The notes beneath the pieces were generated by a model, which ran no database searches, was not told the origin of the DNA, and saw only the letters and a list, made by a program, of their open reading frames with translations. A stretch of 64,000 nucleotides of DNA, taken from the NCBI GenBank assembly GCA_036426205.1, contig WSYH01000660.1, positions 1-64,000 on the forward strand, in the 5' to 3' direction. The position numbers and the translations under genes are program-made. This DNA comes from Ascaphus truei (taxonomy: Eukaryota > Chordata > Amphibia > Anura > Ascaphidae). Shown here one piece after another: positions 55,201 through 64,000 of the stretch. Each line of letters starts with the position of its first letter. Position 1 is the first letter of the stretch.

Positions 55201-57147
55201 TGGCAAACCTCCCCTATCAAATATTTAGGGGTAAACCTCACAAGGGATTACAAAACGTTATACAAAGAAAACTTTCCCAGGTTGATTAAGGCACTGGGGG
55301 AAGATCTCATAATATGGAGGAAAGGGGGCATCTCTTGGATTGGCAGGATACACAGCGTGAAGATGAACCTCCTCCCAAAGATGCTATATCTTTTCCAGAG
55401 TTTGCCTATCCCTATAATATATTCAGACATCCTCTCCCTACAGTCACTAATCATGAAATTTATTTGGAATAAGAAAAACCCAAGAATTGCAAGGGGTATT
55501 CTAAAAAGACCCACGGTACGAGGAGGATTGGCGGTACCTTGTTTGTTATCTTACTATAAAGCGGCCCAATTGGCTCAAATTCTCCAGTGGCACACGGACC
55601 CAAGCTTACGGAGATGGATGGAGCTGGAGAAAACATTTTGTGCACCGATTGAACTCCAAAACCTGATCTGGCTACCCAAAAACGGGGTAAGCAAGATAGG
55701 AATACCGCTCCAGACCATTGCCAGCTCACTATGAGTTTGGGAGGCCACTAAATTTAGCTGTAACTTGACCACTAAAGCATCACTCATGACGCCAATCACA
55801 GGTAGCCCAGATTTCGCTCCAGGGATGAATAGTAATAACCTATTAATTTGGACACAGTCGGGGATTACCCGCCTCAAAGATCTGGAGGGTAGGAAATATA
55901 TACAAACTTTTGAGCAAATTAGGGCCTCAAAGCCTATCCCAAATAAAAAATTCTTTAGATACCTCCAGATCAGAGACTTCTATAACAAAACACCGATCAG
56001 GCTAGCGAGAACAAATTTTGAGCAGCTGTGTTCCAGAGGTACGGACACGAGGGTACTCACATCTCGACTGTACAGGGAGTGATCTGTCCAGAAACGGCTA
56101 GTGAGAACAGACTGAGTTACATCAGACAGTGGGAGACAGACCTAGGGGAAACGTTAGAAGACGAAGACTGGGGTAGGATTATCCAAGCAGCAGCGAAAAG
56201 CTCAATCTGCACCACACTAAAGGAGAACGCATATAAGGTCCTCTTGCGGTGGTATTACACTCCAGCTCGACTGGCTAAATTTATTAGGGGCTACTCTCCG
56301 CTTTGCCCAAAGCATTGTGGGGAGGTGACAGATTTGCGACACATGCTGTGGTCTTGCCCAAAGGTGGTCCCGATTTGGGAACAGATTAGAGACTGGTTAC
56401 AGCGGATTCTCGGTTGGGAGATCCCCCTGGACCCGTGGGTGTTCCTCTTGGGCAGGCGGATCCAGGGTCTGTCAAATACGACGCATAAATTGATCGCGCA
56501 TTTTGCAACCACCACAAGATGCGAGATCGCCACATTATGGAAGCAACCAGAAGTTCCAATTATCCCCAAGATCGGAAACAGAATTTGGCACGTTTGTCGG
56601 ATGGAACAGTTAACAAGTCTAGTTAATGACACCGGCACAAATTTCCTAAAAGTCTGGAGGCCGTGGTTGGCACAGACAGATATCCCAGGGGTAGATGCCA
56701 CGGCAATCTTTCTTTGATAGCTCTAAATGCGTTCTCCTTTGGGGGGTCAGAGACCTGACAACACTTAGAGACGTACAGGTAGTTGACAGCTCCAACTAAA
56801 GACAGCCCCCCAGCTACAAAGAATGTCTCGAGCGAGCCGAGGAGGAAGCAAAGACTGCAAGGCTGCAGAACGGTTGGAGGTTCCTTGAGCACAAGCGATC
56901 CCTGCAATCTGGAGCCACTCGGTCCACCCCACCTCCCCTCCCCCCCCCTCTCCATCCCTTTCCCCCCCTGTCCGTTGTCTGGTTCGTCTGGTCTGTCTTG
57001 GTACTGTACGTGGTAGTAACTAGTATATGTGTAGTTGACAAGTTTGTCAGAGCAAAAAGATTGGAGATTGTATGCAATGGGCTGTGATACAGTGTACGAA
57101 TCTGTTTCTCCAATAAAAATTTGAAGTTGAAAAAAAAACAAAAAAAC
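55201..57147 (+). mobile_element. L1-clade LINE 3' half, right arm
   Basis: Mirror image of the L1 in the left arm. ORF2 C-terminal pieces are at 55201-55734, 55765-56082 and 56028-56717. A CGA-to-TGA change gives the stop at 55732-55734, where the left arm keeps Arg. The polyadenylation signal AATAAA is at 57112 and the poly-A at 57130-57147. Confidence 0.9.
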
Positions 57148-57353
57148 AGGAACCAAATGCCCAATTATTGTATTTGATATCACAGGTGTTATTCAGACTT
57201 AATTAATCTATAACAAAATTATCCAATGAATTCCAGAACTGTGTTAATTTTTTACTACAATGGTTTAGAGGTTTTTTTTTTTTAGGGAACAATGAGTCTG
57301 TATTTGTGTTACTGATTCTCCCCATGCAAACATTGCATTTTATTAAACACAAT

Positions 57354-57421
<68 letters not shown>

Positions 57422-57535
57422 AATATATATAATGATATTGGACACTAGCCTATAAGGGGGGTGGAGGTAGGTGATGTCGGTTATGGCGGTAGTTCCCCCG
57501 GGGAGGGTGGTTAGGCTTCCCGTGGGGGGGGGTGG
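55201..57535. repeat. Right arm of the large inverted duplication
   Basis: Reverse complement of 49600-52277 without the MITE, including about 385 bases of PRDM9-like intron with the TG microsatellite (57353-57418). The arms look a few percent different by eye. The spacer is 52278-55200. Confidence 0.9.
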
Positions 57536-57615
57536 ACACTCTGGCCCCAGCCGGCATTAATGTCGACTGGGAACTTCAACATTTTTTACATTAATTATCA
57601 TATGTTTTTTCCCCT

Positions 57616-57646
<31 letters not shown>

Positions 57647-58020
57647 TCTCCATTTTCCCTTTTCCTTCCCCCCCTTCCCCAACCCCTCCTCCACCCCCTC
57701 CCCCCCGCCCCCCATTTTTCCATTTTTTTCCATTTTATGATTTCGGGTTTATTTATTCCTAGTTATGTAGGACATGCATAATCTTTGGCTACATAGAATT
57801 ATATGTCAAGGTATAGGTAGTATCTAATTATTTTGGAATCCCATAATGGTCATTGGTATAGATATCTGTCCATTTATTTTTTGTGCACAGTCCATTCATT
57901 ATTTTTTTTACTAGCATGTGTTTCTATTATTGATGGATACATTGCATGTTATAATATTAATCTTTACATATATTTGTGCCAGTTAGTATAAGTAATATAA
58001 TGTGATGATCCAATATTCAG
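57536..58020 (+). mobile_element. Penelope-like 3' end, third copy
   Basis: Begins at ACACTCTGGCCCCAGCCGGC, identical to 55087-55190 at first, then passes through a run of C (57617-57650) into AT-rich sequence. It was probably truncated by the inverted duplication junction at 57535. Confidence 0.6.
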
Positions 58021-58138
58021 CATCTTGTTTTTTTTTTTGTCTCAATTTTTTTATTGGGCACAATCATGTCAAACAGTACATACAGGGGTGTCATGATCCC
58101 ATGACAGTGGTGCTTTTAACATTCTGAAAGTGACCCTT

Positions 58139-58364
58139 TAACATTTTCCATTTTCTTGGGTGTGGGGATATGGAGGGGAGGGGGANNNNNNNNNNNNNNN
58201 NNNNNNNNNNNNNNNNNNNNNNNNNNNNNNNNNNNNNNNNNNNNNNNNNNNNNNNNNNNNNNNNNNNNNNNNNNNNNNNNNNNNNNNNNNNNNNNNNNNN
58301 NNNNNNNNNNNNNNNNNTAACATTTTCCATTTTCTTGGGTGTGGGGATATGGAGGGGAGGGGGA
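58139..58364. other. 132-N gap flanked by a 47-bp direct repeat
   Basis: Ns are at 58186-58317. The 47 bases before the gap (TAACATTTTCCATTTTCTTGG...) recur right after it at 58318-58364. This is typical of two contig ends that overlap but were not merged. Confidence 0.9.
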
Positions 58365-58479
58365 AGAGGGGGGGGGAGGGGGGAAGACATACAGGGGTGC
58401 GGGGGGGAAGGGGGGGAACCTAGGAGAGAGGGGGGGAGGGGTGGCGCGCTCCTACCTCCACGACTGCATATGGGTATGT

Positions 58480-58824
58480 TTATTTTGTTAGCCACGGGTC
58501 CCAGGTATTTAGAAATTGGGGTATTTTCTTTTGGAGCAGGGCGGTCAGTTTCTCCATCGTCATAACTTCGTTGATTCTTCTAGTGACAGTGGTTCTAGAG
58601 GGGGCTTTCGTCTGCTTCCAAGCGGCAGCGATGGAACATCTGGCCGCCGTCAATATGGCCGTTATAAGTCTGGACATCGGTGGAGGGAGGTCATTAACAG
58701 GTTTGTTCAGCACCAGGGTCATCGGGTCCAAGGGTAGGGTTAGTCCCGTGACCTCGCGTATGAGCCTCTGGATCATGGCCCAGAATTTCTGAATCTCCGG
58801 ACATGACCACCAAATGTGGGCCAT
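58480..58824 (-). pseudogene. L1 ORF2 C-terminal domain fragment
   Basis: Contains H-I-W-W-S-C-P-E-I and a helix-rich tail, as in L1-clade ORF2 ends. Only about 115 residues remain. Confidence 0.75.
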
Positions 58825-59329
58825 GTCCCCCTTTTGACCACATCCCCTCCAGCACAGATCAACTGCGCCTGGGGTAGATCTGGCTCAGCCTAGCGGGGGT
58901 CAGGTACCATTGGAATAGTGGAAGGAGTGAGAGCTCTTTACCATAACCCAACAGCATATGTCAAACCAGCATATTGTTTTTAACCCTTTAGTTCACTTCT
59001 ATCAGGAGTGAGTTTTCATGGTCACACAGTCTTTGACAAACGTTGTTAGAATTTATGGCTCCCTGTTCCCTTCTGGTACTCTGTACCTTTATTTGTAAAC
59101 AGTGTGAAAGGTTTTAATTCTTCCAGATGGTTTTTCATATACTGTGTGTGTATATAGTGCCCATGTCTTCCCTTAGAGTTGCTGTTGCTGTCTTTTTTAT
59201 GTGCCAATAAATTTCTTTTTGTACCCAGTTCCTGCAAGTTTGGTCCCACGCTATTTTTTCCAGGCAGATGCACCGCCATCCACAAAGTCTTTGCACTGCC
59301 TCCTGATTGCCCTGATAGATTGATCCACT

Positions 59330-59617
59330 TTAGTTTCTAGGACGCCTGTTCTTTCCCCAAGACCGGTCACCTCTTTCTTTAACTCTGATCTCTGCCTGCA
59401 GTAGTGACTTGAGGTCAGTGTATAGCCTCGTGAAGTCGCATTGCCTGACTGGCATTAGTGCTTGGCTATCCAGATCCTCTTCATCCCCATCGGGCTCTGT
59501 TTCCGATCCAGCTTTTGAAGCGGGCGCCATTTCTGAGCCTGCACCGCTCGGCCGAGCTCTACCAAAATACTCCGGTAAACCCTTCTTTTTGGTTGTTTTC
59601 GTACCTTTCTTTGACAT
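59330..59617 (-). pseudogene. L1 ORF1 N-terminal fragment
   Basis: Starts M-S-K-K-G-T-K-T-T-K-K-K-G-L-P-E-Y-F and has a basic N-terminus followed by a polar segment, as in ORF1 proteins of amphibian L1-type elements. The conserved RNA-binding part is missing, because the frame runs into unrelated sequence. Confidence 0.6.
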
Positions 59618-59728
59618 CCTGGTTGTTGGGGGATATACTGGTGAAGTTTGGGTACGCTTTAGCTGCTAATAATGTGGTTTTGATTTCGTTTTATTTAAAG
59701 CGGGGCAGGGAGCGTTTGGCTTAGGCGA

Positions 59729-60500
59729 TGTCAGGAATCGGCGTTCTCCTCGCTCCCCACACAGAGCACTTCCTCCCCGCAGTGAACCCCTGGACACAAA
59801 AAACAATCCTGCCTTACCGGCCTCCACAGCTCCCCGCCCCTGCCGCCGTCGCGGGATCACTCCCCTCGGCGATTCCACTGCTTGGCGCCGGGCGTGCCCA
59901 CGCCCTCCTGCACGCACACCTGCACCATCCACTGGCTCGGTTCACACGCGTACATGAGTTACGGAGCACGCTCAGTCTGCACACTCTTATTCCCGTCCCC
60001 CGGACCTCAGGCTCCGCCCCCGCACACTGCACGGGCATACTCAGGTTACTAACAAGACTCACCTGGTCTGTTATGCCTGCACCAATCTGCAGTGTCTCCC
60101 TGTAGCTCCTAATTGGACCTTCCTGCTTTATCTAGCTCCTCTCTGCTCTCAGTCTTTGCTCGACATAGTCTCTGTATGGAAGTACTTCTGGATTCTCTCA
60201 GTGTTTTCACAGGTTCTGATGCAGCTCGTATGACTACCCCCTCTGGCTCTCGATCTCGGCACTCCTTGGACAACGCTCACTCTGGTAACCCCTTGAACAC
60301 GGCTTGGACTACGACCTATCTCCACTCTCCACTCCCTGACTTTGGCAAGGCATCATTCACTCTACCTCTACAACCGGTACCGGCAAGTATTGTCTACCTT
60401 ATTACACCTGGTCTGGCAACGCTTCATACCACACTCCGGACACGCTCCCTTTGCTGCGGGTGCGTGTATTACCACTTCCCCCTTCAGCTCAGGGGACGGG
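59729..60500 (+). repeat. 5' LTR of a Sushi-like Ty3/Gypsy element (approximate end)
   Basis: Begins TGTCAGGAATCGGCG, right after the L1 remnant. The 3' boundary is not clear without the second LTR, which is outside the window; gag begins at 60532. CpG-rich at 59800-59960. Confidence 0.6.
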
Positions 60501-60531
60501 TCTGGTCTGCGGGCAGCACCGGCGTAACATT

Positions 60532-61540
60532 ATGTCGAGCCCACAAGACGCAGACCAGACCGAACTTCAACAGTTTCTCTCCAATCTGCTTCAGCAAAAC
60601 CAGGCCATGGCGGATTAAATTGTGGCACTTACACGCCAGGTCGCAGTACTCTCAGACAGGGTAGCGACCGTGACCCCGCCAGATGTAAGCCCCCACTCCG
60701 CAAGCGCAGTTAGCAGCTCAGATGTAAGAATTCCTCCCCCCAAGCCTTATGCAGGTGAACCGCAAGATTGTAGGGGTTTCCTAAACCAGTGTGAGGTGCA
60801 GTTTGAAATGGCCCCTCATCTCTACAATACTGATCGCAAGAAGGTAGCCTACATATATAACCTCCTCACTGGCAGCGCCCTGGCTTGGGCTTCACCGGGT
60901 TTGGGAGTGACGTACTGACCTTACCCAAGATTACCCGGCATTTAAAGCCGAGTTTCAACAAGTATTCGATTCTCCCGCTCGTCGGGAGATGGCATCTGTT
61001 TCTCTCCTCCAGATCATGCAGGGACGGCGAATGGTGATGCAGTATGCTGTGGAATTCCGGACTCTAGCAGCCGAGACTAACTGGGGACAAGAGGCTCTCG
61101 TCTCCGTGTTCTGGCAAGGCCTGGCAGATCCCATCAAGGATGAACTCTCTCGCCAATCCAGGCCGGATCAATTGGAGGTCCTCATTGATTTGGCTGTCCG
61201 AGTGGATCAACGTATCCAGGTACGCCACTCAGAGCGTCAGCGCACTCGCGTCCATAACTTTCAAGTTCCGTTCTCCAGTACTCCCAGCAACACTCCTGCT
61301 CCTCCAAGTGCTACCCTACCTCTTCGTCCTGCACTGGAGTTGCCAGAGCCAATGCAATTGGGGGTACAACGCATCCGCACACCGATACGGCAGTTCCCCC
61401 ACGCCGGGGGATTGTGTTTCTACTGCGGATCCATGGAACATCTGGTTCGGGAGTGTCCACTGCGTCCGGAAACGGGAACACCCAGTGAGTACAGAGGGGC
61501 TCTCTCTGGGTGTAATGTCTCCACCACCCCTTTCTAAAGG
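60532..61540 (+). pseudogene. Gag of a Sushi-like Ty3/Gypsy element, with stop and frameshift
   Basis: Gag starts at ATG 60532. After about 28 codons a TAA stop at 60616 interrupts it, and it resumes in the same frame (Q-V-A-V-L-S-D-R-V). A frameshift near 60905 splits the capsid domain, and the second half is open at 60989-61537. The R-R-M-V-M-Q-Y-A-V-E-F-R segment resembles the Sushi/PEG10 gag family. A CCHC knuckle (C-F-Y-C ... H ... C) is near 61420. The protein is not made from this copy in one piece. Confidence 0.8.
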
Positions 61541-63323
61541 TGAACTCCCTAAGAAACTTACATTTCCAGTCTCCCTTTCAGGCGATAAGTTCAAGACTTC
61601 TACCGCCGCTTTCATTGACTCAGGCACTGGCGGAAACTTCGTGGATCTTGAATTCGCCAGGTTAAACCGCATACCACTCGTGAGAAAGAAGGTTCCCATC
61701 GCACTCGTCGGTATCGATGGACGTCCTCTTACTCCGGCGCACATCTCCTTAGAGACGGCTTCCTTGCTTCTGTCCTCACATCTGCACAAGGAGATCTTAG
61801 TTCTCGATGCTATTAACGCTCCTGGGATACCCATCACCCTTGGTCTTCCTTGGCTACAGCTTAACAATCCTCTCATTGACTGGACTTCCTCTGCTCCCAT
61901 TTCCTGGAGGCCGAGGTCAGGCGAGACTCATCAACTGCTGGCCAATACCTCTGTTCCCGATGTTATTCTACCTTCCGTTTACCATCAATTCCGGGACGTT
62001 TTCAATAAGGTACAGTCAGACATCTTGCCGCCACACAAGACTTACGATTGTCCGATCGATCTAGTTCCAGGTTACTCCCTACCCAAGTCCAAGACCTACC
62101 CCTTATCGTTACCAGAATCTCACGCTATGGATGAATATATCCAGGAGAATCTCAAGAAAGGCTTTATTCGTCACTCCAATTCCCCAGCAGGGGCTGGGTT
62201 TTTCTTCGTCAAGAAAAAGGACGGGTCGTTGAGGCCTTGCATCGACTACAGGGGTTTAAACCACATCACTATTAAAAATCGTTACCCCCTTCCCCTTATT
62301 ACCGAACTGTTCGATAAATTACAGGGGGCCAAGATTTTTTCCAAGTTGGATCTACGTGGTGGCTATAACCTGGTGTGCATCAGGAAGGGGGATGAATGGA
62401 AGACGGCCTTCAACACGCGTAGTGGACACTACGAATATCTGGTAAGGCCTTTCGGCTTATGTAATGCTCCCGCTGTCTTCCAGGATTTCATCAACGACGT
62501 CTTTCGTAAGGTACTCAATATTTTTGTTATTGTATACTTGGATGATATCCTGATTTTTTCCAAAGATCTCCAGGACCATATTTGCCACACCTCCTACGTC
62601 CTTTCCCGTCTCCGTGAACACCATTTGTACGCCAAACTGGAGAAGTGCACCTTTCATCAGACCTCTACTCCATTCCTGGGGTATATCATTTCCGATGAGG
62701 GGTTTATGATGGACTCCGGTAAACTTCAAGCAGTCACTGAATGGCCAAGACCCAACTCTCTCAAGGCCATACAACGTTTTTTAGGGTTCGCTAATTACTA
62801 TCGTAAGTTTATACGGAGTTTTTCCACCATTGTGGCACCCATCACTGCGCTCACCAAAAAAGGAGCTGATCCTTCTGCTTGGTCATCCGAGGCCATCTCC
62901 GCCTTTGAGACACTCAAGGAAGCCTTTATATCCGCACCTATTCTCCGTCATCCCAACATTGAACTTCCCTTCGTCCTGGAGGTCGATGCTTCTGATTATG
63001 GCGCTGGTGCCTTTCTTTCTCAGAGACCCACGCCCCAAGATAAGTTACATCCCTGTGCATATTTTTCCAAGAAATTCTCATCTGCCGAGAGGAACTATGA
63101 CGTGGGTAACAGGGAACTTCTGGCCGTGAAGATGGCTCTTCAAGAGTGGAGACACCTGCTGGAGGGGTCGAAAGAGCTGTTTAATATTCTCACGGACCAC
63201 AAGAACCTTCTTTACATAGAGAACACTCAACACCTTGGTCCACGACAGGCTCATTGGGCTCTTTTTTTTTCTCGATTCGATTTTCACCTTTCCTACTGTA
63301 TATCCCCGGGACCAAGAACGTAA
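61470..63323 (+). pseudogene. Pol of the Sushi-like element: protease, reverse transcriptase, RNase H
   Basis: The usable frame overlaps the end of gag in the +1 frame. Protease motif F-I-D-S-G-T-G-G-N is near 61612. Reverse transcriptase has I-D-Y-R-G-L-N, K-L-D-L-R-G-G-Y-N and Y-L-D-D near 62540. RNase H has V-D-A-S-D-Y-G-A-G and T-D-H-K-N-L. The frame is open for over 600 codons and ends in a frameshift near 63290. The order here is the ordinary one, with integrase after RNase H, in contrast to the element at 10776. Confidence 0.88.
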
Positions 63324-64000
63324 AGGCAGACGCACTCTCCCGAATACATTCTTCTGAAGAGATACCAGAGGAATCTTTGGAGACTATCCTTCCACAAGAG
63401 AGGATTCTCGCCACGTCTTCTTTCAAGAATCTTGACAAGATTTTGCACTCCGAGACGCATTCCCAAGGACTTGGTGGTTCCCGACAACAAACTTTTCGTA
63501 CCTTCAAAATTTGTTCCAGAGGTCCTGTCTTGGGGTCACTCCTCTAAATCTGCAGGTCATCCAGGTTTTAAGAAGACTACTGATCTCATTCGTCGGAATT
63601 TCTGGTGGCCAAGGATGTCTCAAGATATTCTGGAGTTTACCCGCGCCTGCCCGACGTGCGCTCAAAGCAAGACTCTCCATCAAAAGCCTCAGGGTTTTCT
63701 GTTACCCCTTCCAGTTCCCGACCGCCCCTGGACTTCATTGTGGAGTTGCCCAGGTCCAGAGGAATGAACACTATCTTGGTAGTCGTGGACAGGTTCTCGA
63801 AGATGTCCCATTTCATTCCACTTAAAGGATTACCCACCTCCCCTGCCCTTGCTGATATCTTTACGGAGCAGATTTTCCGGATTCATGGGATCCCTTCGTC
63901 CATTATTTCTGACAGAGGTTCTCAGTTCGTATCCAAATTTTGGAGAGCTTTCACAAAGAGATTGGGCATCTCTTCTTCTTTCTCTTCCGCCTATCATCCT
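63290..64000 (+). pseudogene. Integrase of the Sushi-like element (broken, runs off the window)
   Basis: The end of RNase H (P-G-T-K-N-V-K-A-D-A-L-S-R) is followed by the HHCC zinc-binding domain (G-H-P-G-F, C-P-T-C near 63655). A frameshift near 63725 separates it from the catalytic core, where V-V-V-D-R-F-S-K and S-D-R-G-S-Q-F carry the first two acidic residues. The rest lies outside the window. Confidence 0.8.

Larger units (their letters stand above)
58025..59728 (-). mobile_element. L1-clade LINE, internally deleted
   Basis: Poly-A as T at 58030-58058, ORF2 C-terminus at 58480-58824, ORF1 N-terminus at 59330-59617. Most of ORF1 and ORF2 is missing between them. 58940-59320 is unrelated non-coding sequence and may be another insertion. 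It is a family different from the L1 in the inverted duplication. Confidence 0.7.

Overview
This window looks like accessory, repeat-rich vertebrate nuclear DNA. The best guess for the source is an amphibian, probably a frog. That guess rests on the mix of mobile elements: a Gmr1-order Ty3/Gypsy element with 1.8 kb LTRs, CR1/L2/Rex1-type LINEs, L1-clade LINEs, Penelope-like GIY-YIG elements, hAT and TTAA/TA-target MITEs. It is an inference and was not tested by any search. About nine tenths of the window is mobile or repeated DNA.

The host gene signal is the 3' end of a PRDM9-like gene. The last PR/SET exon is at 10083-10273. A zinc-finger exon at 20211-21721 carries 14 tandem C2H2 fingers in perfect 84-bp register. 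Splice phases match, and the two exons are separated by an intron that swelled when a Gmr1-type element (10776-18826) inserted. The fingers are nearly identical except at the DNA-contacting helix positions, the hallmark of PRDM9. Earlier PRDM9 exons (KRAB, SSXRD, first part of PR/SET) were not found in the window.

Layout: 1-5100, an LTR-type element edge with an unrecognised ORF, small insertions, and an LTR-like block with a CpG-rich promoter-like core. 5270-10775, start of the repeated unit, a CR1/Rex1-type LINE with a nested MITE, then the SET exon. 10776-18826, the Gmr1-type element. 18827-21875, intron and zinc-finger exon with relic fingers. 21876-31545, non-coding downstream DNA with internal duplications, ending in a second copy of the unit start. 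31546-47761, another copy of the unit, full of one-base insertions and deletions and ending at a 6-N gap; this looks like uncorrected long-read sequence, so its zinc-finger array cannot be judged. 47768-49969, a clean third copy carrying a SET exon with a one-base deletion and the empty site for the Gmr1 element. 49600-57535, a large inverted duplication built on an L1-clade LINE, with Penelope-like fragments in the centre. 57536-59728, more Penelope and L1 debris and a 132-N gap. 59729-64000, a Sushi-like Ty3/Gypsy element running off the window.

Taken together, the window records the history of a PRDM9-like 3' end that was duplicated in tandem with only its last two exons, with both readable SET exons damaged in different ways. 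Shared and missing transposon insertions let the order of events be worked out.
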